From a bacterium (GTDB lineage Bacteria; Acidobacteriota; Polarisedimenticolia; Polarisedimenticolales; Polarisedimenticolaceae): a stretch of DNA of 64,000 nt. Shown here in pieces: positions 43,308 to 52,084 of this stretch. The stretch is from positions 1 to 64,000 of the forward strand of contig JAAELQ010000067.1 of assembly GCA_024226515.1 (NCBI GenBank). The letters run 5' to 3'. Numbering within the stretch: the first letter of the stretch is position 1; every line of letters starts with the position of its first letter. A model generated the notes under the pieces. The model saw only the letters and a program-made list of their open reading frames with translations. It searched no databases and was not told the origin of the DNA. The position numbers and the translations under genes are program-made.

Positions 43308-44846
43308 ATGCCGGAAGACCCGAAACGCGGCCTCATCGAGCTGGCGCTCCAGGCGATCAAGCGCATCACCGCGCAACTGCTGCTCTTCGGCATCGTGGAG
43401 ACGATCGTCATCGTTTTTCTGCTCGTGATGGTCGATGAGGTATCGGGCGATCTTCTGCCGATCGTATGGGCTCTCGCCCTGCTGATCCCGTTCCTTGCGG
43501 TGTGTCACTTCGTCCTCGAGCTGATGCAGCGAACCCGCGAACCGGCGCGCGCGAAGCGGACGGACGAAACCGCTTCCGGCATGGACGCGCCGCTGACGTT
43601 CCAGGTCAGCGAAAGCACGGAGTTCATGGCTCACGCCGAGAAGCTGATGCACAGCGCCAATCACATGGTCCTGATCGGCACGGGTCTCAACATCTTGCAG
43701 AACGACCCGCTGGTCGGCAGCCTGATGCGCAGGGCAGCGACGGGCAACGTGGAGCTGCAGATCTTCCTCGCCGATCCCGACAGTCCGTCGATCGAAGAGC
43801 GCCTGATCGAGGAGGAGCTGGGTACGCCGAAACCTTCCGTCGGACGAAGCGGGTTGGTCGGGCGACTCGAGTCCATCTTGAAGATCTGGTCCGACCTGAA
43901 AGAGCCCGACAACGTCAAGATTCGGCTCTTCACACACTATCCGACTTTCGCCTTGCTGATCTTCGACGATCAGTACTACGTCTACCCCTACGGCTACGCG
44001 AAACTCGGCAATTTCAGTCCAGTCATACGTTTCTCCCGCGGTGTTTCCGCCGACGAGAAGGTAATCAAGTTCCTGGACGATCAACGCAGACTGATCAAGG
44101 ACTCCTCCGTCAGCGCCAAGGACTGGCTGGCTCTGCACCACTCCGGGAGGCCCGCGCCCAGCTCCAACCTGGTCGCGTTCGCCCTGTTCTTCATCCCTCC
44201 GCAGGCATCGGAGCTCTATGAACTAGGTACGAACATCCTCGGTCATGACGTGCGCAAAGAGCTGCTGCTGGAATCTCCGTACGCCGAGCATGTCGGCGCT
44301 GCCCGGGAGTTCGGGTTTCACATCACGATCTGCGATGCGCTGTACTTCTTCGAGCGCTCGGAGCTCGACCGCGTCGAGGCGGAAGTCCAGTTCGTCGCCA
44401 AGGGATTCCGGCAGTTCGATTTGACGGATCTGGAAGTCAAGGTCGGGTTTCCCGACAAGAACAGTCTGGCCATTCTCTTACGAGACCCCACCGGCTCACT
44501 GGAGGCTCTGCATCACGAGTTCGTGCACCGAATCTACCGCAGGGCTCGCGCTTCGAACTACACGCTGGATCTCGACCTGTCGGATTCGACGCGTGGAACG
44601 GAGTCGGACAGGTACGCCAGGATGATCGAGCGCTACCGCGCCCCTTTCGTCCTGGGCGCTTACAAACCTCACTTCACTCTATTGAGCAGAGTCTCGGACG
44701 CCGATCGGGATACTGTTTCGGACGAGATCACTCGAGAGTTCGCAGAGTGCCTGGAGCGTTCGTGCCATGTGGGGAGTCTGTGTGTGATGACGAAGGAGCC
44801 CGGAGACGATTCGTGGACCATTCGCAAGGAGATCTCGCTCGGGTGA
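43308..44846 (+). CDS. Membrane-anchored protein with PLD-like region and 2H phosphoesterase domain
   Basis: The 512-residue protein begins with two transmembrane helices (about 22-42 and 48-68). A domain follows (about 95-250) with LIGTGLNIL, LQIFLADPDS and IRLFTHYPTFALLIFDD, like PLD-fold sensor domains without HKD motifs. The C-terminal half has two HxT motifs spaced as in the 2H phosphoesterase superfamily: H338-I-T340 in GFHITIC and H455-F-T457 in KPHFTLL. 2H enzymes hydrolyse 2',3'- or 1'',2''-cyclic phosphates and cyclic nucleotides. A TATGAT box lies at 43249-43254. The next gene overlaps the stop as GTGA. The PLD-like call is weaker than the 2H call. Confidence 0.65.
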   Translation: MPEDPKRGLIELALQAIKRITAQLLLFGIVETIVIVFLLVMVDEVSGDLLPIVWALALLIPFLAVCHFVLELMQRTREPARAKRTDETASGMDAPLTFQVSESTEFMAHAEKLMHSANHMVLIGTGLNILQNDPLVGSLMRRAATGNVELQIFLADPDSPSIEERLIEEELGTPKPSVGRSGLVGRLESILKIWSDLKEPDNVKIRLFTHYPTFALLIFDDQYYVYPYGYAKLGNFSPVIRFSRGVSADEKVIKFLDDQRRLIKDSSVSAKDWLALHHSGRPAPSSNLVAFALFFIPPQASELYELGTNILGHDVRKELLLESPYAEHVGAAREFGFHITICDALYFFERSELDRVEAEVQFVAKGFRQFDLTDLEVKVGFPDKNSLAILLRDPTGSLEALHHEFVHRIYRRARASNYTLDLDLSDSTRGTESDRYARMIERYRAPFVLGAYKPHFTLLSRVSDADRDTVSDEITREFAECLERSCHVGSLCVMTKEPGDDSWTIRKEISLG

Positions 44847-45577
44847 GTAGCGCAACGCCGACTGAAGATCCGGATCTCGCATGTCGCCGCCGGTACATGT
44901 TCCTTGCTCGAGCGAGTCGGCGCGGGCTCGATGCGGGGGAAATCGAGCACTCGATCTCCGAGCTGTGTGATCCTCGCGATGGACGGGTCTACCTTCACCC
45001 CAAGGCCTTTCGACCGACCGGGCTGGCGCTCGGTAACCCGCTGGGGGATACGAGAATCGAGCGACATCTGTGGCGTATCGCGAAGCTGCTCTCCAAGCAG
45101 ATTCAGAATCTGACGTGCCACCCGAAACCGGTCATCGCATTCGTCCCGCCGGCGGCATACCACATCACGCTGGTCAATCGGACGCACTTTGAATCGTCGC
45201 GCGTGGTCGAGAACATGTCGCGCGCGGAGGTGTCGCGCGCGCAGGAGGTGACGCACGACACGGTTCGTGAACCTCTCGAGTTTCACCTGAACGGCTTGAT
45301 CCTCACTCGCGAGGGTCGCTTCATCGTCCCGGGATACTCCCGCAACGCTGCGGTGTTCGAGTTTCGCAAGGGGCTCGTCGCAGCCATTCCCGAGCTTGCG
45401 GTCGAGCTACCCATCACGACGCACATCAAGATCGGGCATCTTCTTGTCATTCCGAACTCGGACGAACGGCGCCGAATCAACGAGCTGCTGGCGGTCTGCG
45501 GTCAGCGCATCAACGATCGCATCGTGTTTCGCGATGTCAGCACGCCCTGGAACCGCATCGTATTCGGGGGACCCTGA
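44843..45577 (+). CDS. Second 2H phosphoesterase-like protein
   Basis: The GTG at 44843 overlaps the previous TGA (GTGA), with AAGGAG upstream, so translation is coupled. The 244-residue soluble protein shows one clear HxT motif (H107-I-T109 in YHITLVN). A second site, H194-I-K196 in THIKIGH, has lysine where Thr or Ser is usual. A central run, LTREGRFIVPGY, resembles the DUF1868-like branch of 2H proteins. The changed second motif suggests altered or lost catalysis, perhaps a partner or inhibitor of the upstream enzyme. The radical SAM gene starts one base after its stop. Confidence 0.6.
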   Translation: MSSATPTEDPDLACRRRYMFLARASRRGLDAGEIEHSISELCDPRDGRVYLHPKAFRPTGLALGNPLGDTRIERHLWRIAKLLSKQIQNLTCHPKPVIAFVPPAAYHITLVNRTHFESSRVVENMSRAEVSRAQEVTHDTVREPLEFHLNGLILTREGRFIVPGYSRNAAVFEFRKGLVAAIPELAVELPITTHIKIGHLLVIPNSDERRRINELLAVCGQRINDRIVFRDVSTPWNRIVFGGP

Positions 45578-45578
45578 G

Positions 45579-47006
45579 ATGCCGCGCCGCCTGATCAAAT
45601 CGCCGGACGTGATCGTCGTTCCCCGCGTCGGAACCGAGTCGCTGACACTGCACGACAGGCTGCGCGGATGGACCGACGAGCTGGACCAAGACGAGCGCAA
45701 GACGTGGGAAGCGTGGGGCGACGGATCACGAACGGACGCAACGGTCGAGCGCTGGCTGGCGAAGGGATTCGCGCAGTGGAGCGAGGTTCCGGACAGCCCG
45801 ACGCCGCAGGGCTTCGATTCCCGGGTGCCCGTGATCGTCACGCCGTGGGCCAGGTGGTACGCGGAGTCGACCGATCTGCACGTGCTGCTGAACACGCGGG
45901 CCATGTCGGGCTTGAACCCACTGCTCGTACTCGGGCCGTACGGGAGCCTGTGCTGGAGACTGGCGATCGAGGGCGCGACGATCGGACGGATCCGTCGCGA
46001 TACGTGGCGCATCTTCGGTCGCGACGAGGCTGCCGCTTTCCTGTCCCGCCTGCAATCGCTGGGTTTCATCCATCCTGTTGCCGGCCTCGAGGAAGCCGGC
46101 GAGGTCGAGAGCCCGCTGATCAAGGAGTTCCCCGCACCGGATGTCCAGTTCAAGCTGCCGTACTGTTCGGTGCCGTGGTACTGCCTGTGGGAGGTCAACC
46201 TGAGTTGCAACCTCCGCTGCAAGATTTGTTACCTGCCGGATTTCTCGGACCCCGGACTGGAGCCGGAATCCTGTCTTCAACTGGCCAGGAATATCGTGGA
46301 GAGTGGGATTCTCTTCGTCTCGATCTTCGGGGGGGAACCCCTGCTGCGCAAGGATCTGGAACAGATCGTTCGTCTGCTGCGCGCGGCCGGCGTCTTCGTC
46401 AAGGTGATCACCAACGGTCTGTTTCTCAGCGAAGAGCGGGCGCGCAGCCTGGCCGATGCCGGCCTGAACCAGATCGAGATCAGCTTCGACGGGCTCGAAG
46501 CCGCGACGCACGAGCGGTCACGCGGGGCCGGCACGTTCGAGATTGCGCTGGGCGCGGTGCGGAACGCTCGCGGCGCTATTCCGCGAGTAGGAATCGTCTG
46601 GACCGTGCACTCGGGGAACTTCCACGAGCTCGCACGTCTCCCCGAGTTCCTGACGAGTCTGCAGATCCGCGAGTGCTACATCAGCTCGTTCAAGAAGACA
46701 GGCCTGAACGGATCCTCCGCTCCGTTCGATCCGCTCCGACCCCACGAGACGGATCGTGTTCGGGCACAGCTGCTGCGGTGGAAGCAGGAGCACCCGCAGT
46801 TGAGCATGGCCTTGATCGACGAATGCACGTGCGGTCGATCGAGCATCGTGATCGGCTCGAACGGCGACCTGCGCTTATGCTCTTTCGCCTACCACAGCGT
46901 CGGAAACCTGAAGCAGGACAGTCTCGCGCGAGCGTGGGGGCGCCTCGCCGAATCCGTCACACCGGCCGGGCCGCTGGGGTTCTGCAGCCCCCCCCTCGAA
47001 CGCTAG
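45579..47006 (+). CDS. Radical SAM/SPASM-like enzyme with RRE-like N-terminal segment
   Basis: The ATG at 45579 is one base after the preceding stop. In the 475-residue protein the SAM cluster motif is C210-x3-C214-x2-C217 (CNLRCKIC), followed by FGGEPLLRKDL and the strand IEISFDG. A C-terminal region with CTCG, GDLRLCSF and GNLKQDSLARAW looks like an auxiliary (SPASM/twitch) cluster domain. Before the barrel, about residues 115-172 (GPYGSLCWRLAIEGA through FLSRLQSLGFIHP) follow the PqqD/RRE winged-helix pattern that binds peptide leaders. This makes it a peptide-modifying maturase candidate, but no precursor peptide is visible nearby. Its end overlaps the convergent nucleotidyltransferase by 4 bp. 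Confidence 0.8.
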   Translation: MPRRLIKSPDVIVVPRVGTESLTLHDRLRGWTDELDQDERKTWEAWGDGSRTDATVERWLAKGFAQWSEVPDSPTPQGFDSRVPVIVTPWARWYAESTDLHVLLNTRAMSGLNPLLVLGPYGSLCWRLAIEGATIGRIRRDTWRIFGRDEAAAFLSRLQSLGFIHPVAGLEEAGEVESPLIKEFPAPDVQFKLPYCSVPWYCLWEVNLSCNLRCKICYLPDFSDPGLEPESCLQLARNIVESGILFVSIFGGEPLLRKDLEQIVRLLRAAGVFVKVITNGLFLSEERARSLADAGLNQIEISFDGLEAATHERSRGAGTFEIALGAVRNARGAIPRVGIVWTVHSGNFHELARLPEFLTSLQIRECYISSFKKTGLNGSSAPFDPLRPHETDRVRAQLLRWKQEHPQLSMALIDECTCGRSSIVIGSNGDLRLCSFAYHSVGNLKQDSLARAWGRLAESVTPAGPLGFCSPPLER

Positions 47007-48301
47007 AGGCGCGGGCCTTCCGGCACGTAGTCGATCGGGAGGCGGCGCAGCTTCGTGCCGTCGTCGGGATCGATCGTCTGATCGATCGCCTCGCCGTCCA
47101 CCTCGCCACCGGTGACGATGCTGCCGTGGACCCGGGCGCCTCGACGCAAGACCCGCGTCGAGCCGGCCGACGGCGCGACATCGGCGGGCCGCGTCGCCAC
47201 TCCCCACAGGACGGAACGACTCACCGTCACGTCTCGCTCGATCGTCCACCCGTCACCGATGACGGCATAGGGCCCGAGCTCGACTCCCGGCGCCAGGCGG
47301 CACCCGCTCCCGATGACCGCCGGCCCCTCGATCTTCGCCTGGTCCAGCCCTTCCACGTCGGTGCCCACGTAGCCCCAGGGCCGTTTCTCGTACGGCATCG
47401 GCACGCACAGTTCGCCGTCGAGCACGGACTCGTTGACCTGTAGGTAGTCACGCTTCTGCCCCACGTCGAACCAGACACCGTCGTATTCGATGCCCCAGAG
47501 CAGAAAGTCCTTCGGTAGCTTCACACCCTCGAGGCGACCCAGCATCGCGGGGAAGACGTGCTTGCCGAAGTCGTAGAACGGATGTTCGAGATCCGCGCTG
47601 ACCGGGGTCCGCATGGAGTCGAGGGCCTCGAGGAGCTCCGTCTCGATCATGTAGATCGAGGCGTTGTTCAGGTTGCTCGGCGAATCGGGGTCTTTCTCGA
47701 GGAACTGCTCGATTCTCCCGGACCTCGACAGAAGTCCCTTCCTGGACTCGGGTCGATCGAGCACGACCGTGCCGTAGTCTTTCCGTCGCTCCCAGGGGAC
47801 CGGCACCAGGATGATCGTCATCGCCGCGCCCGCCGCCTTGTGCACTCGGTGCATCTCCTGCAGGCACTCTGCATCGAAGTTGGAGGCGATGTCACCGCTC
47901 GGGACGATCACGGTCGATCCCTGAAACGGTGCGAGATCCGGCGCCGGGTCGGCGTGGCTCGTGTTCTTCGAGTCGATGCCGAATGTCTGCTTGCAGGCTC
48001 CGCCCAGCGTCCCACTCGGCGTCGACTCCTCGATATAGCGGATCGTCGCACCGGCGGGGCTCTCTTCGAAATGTTGTCGAATCGTGTGCGGCAGCACACA
48101 GAGGTTCATCGACACATCGCGGATCCCGGCAGCGACCATGTGGCGGACCCAGACTTCGAGTAGCGGAGTCTTGCCTCCGAGCGGAAACAGAGGCTTCGGT
48201 CGGTGAAGCGTGAGCGGCTCCAGACGTCGGCCCAATCCGGCAGCCAGCAAGGCACACTTGATCTCGTCGGATTGGCCGGATCGATCGACTCGAGGAGTCA
48301 T
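47003..48301 (-). CDS. Sugar-phosphate nucleotidyltransferase with left-handed beta-helix tail
   Basis: The 432-residue protein begins with the nucleotidyltransferase signature LLAAGLGRRLEPLT followed by RPKPLFPLGGKTPLLE (about 17-48). It has the metal/sugar site SGDIASNFD and NASIYMIETELLE. A C-terminal left-handed beta-helix segment follows (about 315-430; GPAVIGSGCRLAPGVELGPYAVIGDG). This is the GDP-mannose/glucose-1-phosphate family layout (GMPP or GlmU-like). The exact sugar and base cannot be told. It is divergent from the GMC operon over 159 bp. A 15-mer shared with the subtilase upstream region lies 51 nt before the start. Confidence 0.88.
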   Translation of the reverse strand: MTPRVDRSGQSDEIKCALLAAGLGRRLEPLTLHRPKPLFPLGGKTPLLEVWVRHMVAAGIRDVSMNLCVLPHTIRQHFEESPAGATIRYIEESTPSGTLGGACKQTFGIDSKNTSHADPAPDLAPFQGSTVIVPSGDIASNFDAECLQEMHRVHKAAGAAMTIILVPVPWERRKDYGTVVLDRPESRKGLLSRSGRIEQFLEKDPDSPSNLNNASIYMIETELLEALDSMRTPVSADLEHPFYDFGKHVFPAMLGRLEGVKLPKDFLLWGIEYDGVWFDVGQKRDYLQVNESVLDGELCVPMPYEKRPWGYVGTDVEGLDQAKIEGPAVIGSGCRLAPGVELGPYAVIGDGWTIERDVTVSRSVLWGVATRPADVAPSAGSTRVLRRGARVHGSIVTGGEVDGEAIDQTIDPDDGTKLRRLPIDYVPEGPRL

Positions 48302-48351
48302 CGTGGGGGTTCCTTCTTCACTGTCCAGGGTATGAGCGCGGGTCGCGCGGG

Positions 48352-48366
48352 CATGGGTCGGAATCG
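48352..48366 (-). promoter_or_regulatory. 15-mer shared with subtilase upstream region
   Basis: The minus strand reads CGATTCCGACCCATG, identical to 5659-5673 and in the same orientation to its gene. It lies in the divergent gap 48302-48460, where nothing else is obvious except a TATACT box at 48449-48454 on the plus strand. Confidence 0.3.
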
Positions 48367-48460
48367 TCTGCCGGGTCGTTCAATTCCTGCAAGTCCATTT
48401 CCTGTGGCGGTCTGATTTTCGCGTTCAACCCGCCGGAGGAAGGACAACTATACTACATCC

Positions 48461-48865
48461 ATGGCGGTGCTCGAGTCTTCGCGCGCAGAGCTGTTCCTCG
48501 CGATTGCGGGGCGCATCGTGCGCGAGGTTGCCGCGTTCGACGACACCGCGCGCACGGCGTTCCTCGAGCCGGTGCAGAAGACCCTCGCGTCCAGATCCCC
48601 GTCGATGCGCCGGCAGTTCGCCCTGTTCCTGTCGATCCTCCGCTGGTCGCCGATCCTGCGCTACGGTCGCTCTTTCGAATCGCTGCCCACAGAGCAACAG
48701 GACGCGGTCCTGTCCTGGTACTTCCGCTCGCCGCTGGCGATCCTGCGCAAGGGATTCTGGGGCCTGAAGACACTGGTGTTCCTCGGCTACTACGGGCGCC
48801 CCGACGTCGGGGAGAGCATCGCGTACCGGCCGCAGCGAGACGGGAACGCACGACTCCATGACTGA
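48461..48865 (+). CDS. Small partner of GMC oxidoreductase (gluconate dehydrogenase subunit-3-like)
   Basis: The 134-residue helical protein with LFLSILRWSPILRYGRSFESLP and FLGYYGRPDVG resembles small subunits encoded before GMC oxidoreductases. The ATG is only 7 nt after a TATACT -10 box (48449-48454), while the GGAGGAAGG is 18 nt upstream and badly placed, so a leaderless message is possible. It overlaps the oxidoreductase start by 8 bp. It has no twin-arginine signal, unlike many subunit-3 proteins. Confidence 0.65.
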   Translation: MAVLESSRAELFLAIAGRIVREVAAFDDTARTAFLEPVQKTLASRSPSMRRQFALFLSILRWSPILRYGRSFESLPTEQQDAVLSWYFRSPLAILRKGFWGLKTLVFLGYYGRPDVGESIAYRPQRDGNARLHD

Positions 48866-50372
48866 ACGGGACTACGACATCGTGATCGTGGGCTCCGGCG
48901 CCGGCGGGGGCGCGGTGGCGCACGAGCTCTCTCCGCTGATCGCCGACGGCGTCAGGATCGCCGTCCTCGAGGCCGGACCTCGTTTGCGCGAGGAGGAGTA
49001 CACCGGGCGCGAGGTCGAGATGGCCGAGAGGCTGTACTACGACGCGGGCGGGATGTTCACGAAGGACCGGGCGATGACACTGGCGATGGGCCGAGCGTAC
49101 GGCGGGTCGACCGTCGTCTACACGGGTACGTCGCTGAAGATCCCGCGCCGCAACCTCGAACACTGGGGCGTTCCCGGCCTCGAGTTCGAGGACCTGGACC
49201 GGCGGGCCGACAAGTACCTGACCGCGAACAACGTCCACCTGCTCGAGCCCGATCGGATCAACGACAACAACCGGCTGTTCCGCGAGGCGTGCGAGAAACT
49301 CGGCTGGAACGTGGAGCAGTTCCCGGTCAACGTCGCGGATTGCCTGGGTGCGGGGCTGTGCAACCTCGGCTGTCCCAACGGCGCGAAGCAGGGAACGCAT
49401 CGCGTGCAGCTCCCGGCCGCCGAGCGCGCCGGCGTGGAGGTCGTCACCGACTGCCGTGTCGAACGGATCGGCGATCGCGAGCTCGACGTCGTCGTCACTC
49501 CGCCCGGCGCGGGCGACCGTTCCGCGTGGGAGCCCGGCGCCTATCGCGTCCGCGCCAGGATCGTCGTCGTCTGCGCCGGCGCCGTTCACTCTCCGGCCCT
49601 GCTGTTGCGTTCGGGGTTCGGCTCGCGTCTTCCCGAACTCGGATGCTGGACGACCCTGCACCCGGCGCTGATCCTCGTCGCGAGCCACGGCCAACCGATC
49701 ACGAACTATCATGGGCATCCGAAGAGCTACTACTGCGACGAGTTCGCCGAGTCGGAAGGCTTCCTACTCGAGACCTGCATGTATTTTCCGTTCACGACCG
49801 CGAAGAACCTCAACGGGTTCGGAGAGCAGCACAGTGAATTGCTCTCGCGCATGGACCGGCTGCAGATGATCCTCGTCCTCGCGCTCGATCCCGCGACGCG
49901 CGACAACCGCGTGACCGTGGACCGTTCCGGTTCGGCCGTCGTCGACTACCGCATCTCCTCGTCCGTGATCCGCTCGTTCGTCAAGGCGATCCGGGCGAGT
50001 GCTCGCGTCTTCTTCGCCGCCGGCGCCGAACGCGTCCACGCGCCCGCCGCGAGCCGCTTCCTGCTGGAGGCGCGCGATCTCGAGCGGATCGACGAACTGG
50101 TCGTCGAGGAACAGTTTCAGCTCGGACAGATCTCCGTCACGTCGGCACATCCGATGGGCGGCTGCAGGATGGGTTCCGGACCCCAGGACTCGGTGACCGA
50201 CTGCCGGGGACGCGTTCACGGCGTGCCCTGGCTCTTCGTCGCGGATTCGAGCCTGTTCCCGGACTCCGCGGGGATCAACCCGTACGTGACGGTGATGGCT
50301 CTGGCCGATCGCGTGGCCGAGGGAATTCGGGCGGGAGCCCGGGACCTGCTGGCCGTCCCGGAGGGAAGATGA
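48858..50372 (+). CDS. GMC-family FAD-dependent oxidoreductase
   Basis: The 504-residue protein has the FAD-binding Rossmann motif VGSGAGGGAVAHEL (about 11-24) and VLEAGP. A Cys-rich insertion, CLGAGLCNLGCPNGAKQ (about 164-180), is typical of the cholesterol-oxidase/long-chain alcohol-oxidase-like bacterial branch. The C-terminal motif HPMGGCRMG has the catalytic His near 430, and DSSLFPDSAGINPYVTV has the Asn near 473, giving a His-Asn pair. It oxidises an alcohol or sugar hydroxyl; the substrate is unknown. The gene is translationally coupled on both sides (8-bp overlap before, ATGA after). Confidence 0.9.
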   Translation: MTERDYDIVIVGSGAGGGAVAHELSPLIADGVRIAVLEAGPRLREEEYTGREVEMAERLYYDAGGMFTKDRAMTLAMGRAYGGSTVVYTGTSLKIPRRNLEHWGVPGLEFEDLDRRADKYLTANNVHLLEPDRINDNNRLFREACEKLGWNVEQFPVNVADCLGAGLCNLGCPNGAKQGTHRVQLPAAERAGVEVVTDCRVERIGDRELDVVVTPPGAGDRSAWEPGAYRVRARIVVVCAGAVHSPALLLRSGFGSRLPELGCWTTLHPALILVASHGQPITNYHGHPKSYYCDEFAESEGFLLETCMYFPFTTAKNLNGFGEQHSELLSRMDRLQMILVLALDPATRDNRVTVDRSGSAVVDYRISSSVIRSFVKAIRASARVFFAAGAERVHAPAASRFLLEARDLERIDELVVEEQFQLGQISVTSAHPMGGCRMGSGPQDSVTDCRGRVHGVPWLFVADSSLFPDSAGINPYVTVMALADRVAEGIRAGARDLLAVPEGR

Positions 50373-52084
50373 AGCTCAAGGGATCGGAGATCGTCGCCCG
50401 GGCGCTCGAGGACGAGGGAGTCCGCTACACGTTCGGGATTCCCGGGACGCACAACATCGAGCTCTACGATGCGCTGGAGCGGTCGAAGGTCCAACCCGTG
50501 CTCGTCACGGACGAGCGGAACGCCGCGTTCATGGCCGACGCCGTCTCGCGCAGCTCCGATTCGATCGGCGTGCTCAACCTGGTCCCGGGAGCCGGCCTGA
50601 CCCACGCACTGTCCGGGATCGCGGAAGCCTGGATGGACAACGTCCCCCTCGTCGCGCTGCTGTGCGGCATCCGCTCCGACACGGGCCGGGCGTTCCAGCT
50701 GCACGACGTCGACCAGCGCGCGATCGTCGCCCCGGTGACGAAGGACGTTCTCCGACCCGAGTCCCCCGGCGAGATCTACCCCGTCGTGCGGCGCGCGTTC
50801 GCGCTGGCGCGCGCGGGATGCCCGGGGCCGGTGGCGGTCGAGATCCCGGCGGATTTCTATCTGCTGACGCAGACGATCGACAGCCTCGACGAACCGGACG
50901 GGCTCGCGCCCGATCCGCGTGCATCGGAGGCGGACGTCGCGCGCGCGGTGGAGCTGCTCGCGGCGTCGAAACAGCCGCTGCTGTACCTCGGCAACGGCGC
51001 GCGCGGCGCCGGGCGACAGCTCGTCGAGCTGGCCGAGGCGCTGGACGCCCCCGTCGCGACCACGATCCAGGGCAAGGGCGTGTTTCCGGAGAGCCACCCC
51101 CTGTGGCTGTGGAACGGGCTCGGCCGTTCGACGCCGAAGTTCGCGCGCCAGATCTTCGACAGCGCCGACATGATGCTGGCCATCGGCTGCCGCTTCAGCG
51201 AGGTGGCGACCGCGAGCTACGGCTTCACGCCGCCCGCGCGGATGATCCACGTCGACGTGGAGTCGTCCGTCCTGAACCGCAACTACCCCGCCGAGCTCGC
51301 CGTCGTGTCCGATGCCGCGGCGTTCGTCGGCGATCTCCTTCCGCGGATCGAGCCCCGCGCCGCGGACACGGCCCGGCACGAGCGCATTGCAGACGGCGTG
51401 CGCAGCACCTGGGCGAAGCTGACCCAGTCGAGCTCCAAACGAGTCTCACCCGCGGCCCTGTTCCGGGCGTTGCAGGCGGAGGCCGGAGAAGACGCGGTGT
51501 TCACCGCGGACAGCGGCAACGGGACGTTCCTGGCCATGGAGCATCTGCGACTCGACACTCCGGGGCGCCTTCTCGCCCCTGCGGACTTCTCTTGCATGGG
51601 CTACGCCGTGCCCGCGGCCCTCGGAGCCAAGCTGGCCGACCCCGCCAGGGACGTCGTCGCGCTGGCCGGCGATGGAGCGCTGCTGATGACGGGGCTCGAG
51701 CTGATGAGCTCGAAGAAGCTGGAAGCGGCCCCGCTGGTCTGCGTGCTGCGCGACCGCGAGCTGGGACAGATCGTCCAGTTCCAGCGCACGTCGCTGAACC
51801 GCGACACGTGCAGCGTCCTGGCTCCGTACGAGGTCCGCGACTACGCCAGGTTCGTCGGGGCCGAGTACCTGAGCGCCGCCTCGGACGCCGATCTGCCGAA
51901 GGTCGTGCGCTCGGGACTCGAGAGTTGCCGCGCCGGCCGGGCGACGGTCGTCGACGTGGCGATCGACTACTCGCGCAAGACCTTCTTCACGAAGGGCGTC
52001 GTCGCGACGAACCTGCTGCGGCTTCCCTGGTCGGAACGCTTCCGCGTCGTCGGGCGACTCATCGCGCGGAAGTTCCGACCTTAG
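50369..52084 (+). CDS. Thiamine-diphosphate-dependent enzyme (acetolactate synthase/carboligase-like)
   Basis: The ATGA overlap with the oxidoreductase stop shows coupling. The 571-residue protein has the three-domain ThDP decarboxylase layout. The PYR domain has FGIPGTHNIELYDAL and catalytic Glu49 in VTDERNAAFMADA. A central domain follows, then the PP domain with GDGALLMTGLELMSS at about 433. The expected Asn-Asn after GDG is replaced by Arg-Asp (VLRDRELGQI), so the metal ligand is probably Asp; related carboligase-like proteins show similar changes. The substrate is unknown. The end overlaps the convergent membrane protein by 26 bp. Confidence 0.85.
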   Translation: MKLKGSEIVARALEDEGVRYTFGIPGTHNIELYDALERSKVQPVLVTDERNAAFMADAVSRSSDSIGVLNLVPGAGLTHALSGIAEAWMDNVPLVALLCGIRSDTGRAFQLHDVDQRAIVAPVTKDVLRPESPGEIYPVVRRAFALARAGCPGPVAVEIPADFYLLTQTIDSLDEPDGLAPDPRASEADVARAVELLAASKQPLLYLGNGARGAGRQLVELAEALDAPVATTIQGKGVFPESHPLWLWNGLGRSTPKFARQIFDSADMMLAIGCRFSEVATASYGFTPPARMIHVDVESSVLNRNYPAELAVVSDAAAFVGDLLPRIEPRAADTARHERIADGVRSTWAKLTQSSSKRVSPAALFRALQAEAGEDAVFTADSGNGTFLAMEHLRLDTPGRLLAPADFSCMGYAVPAALGAKLADPARDVVALAGDGALLMTGLELMSSKKLEAAPLVCVLRDRELGQIVQFQRTSLNRDTCSVLAPYEVRDYARFVGAEYLSAASDADLPKVVRSGLESCRAGRATVVDVAIDYSRKTFFTKGVVATNLLRLPWSERFRVVGRLIARKFRP

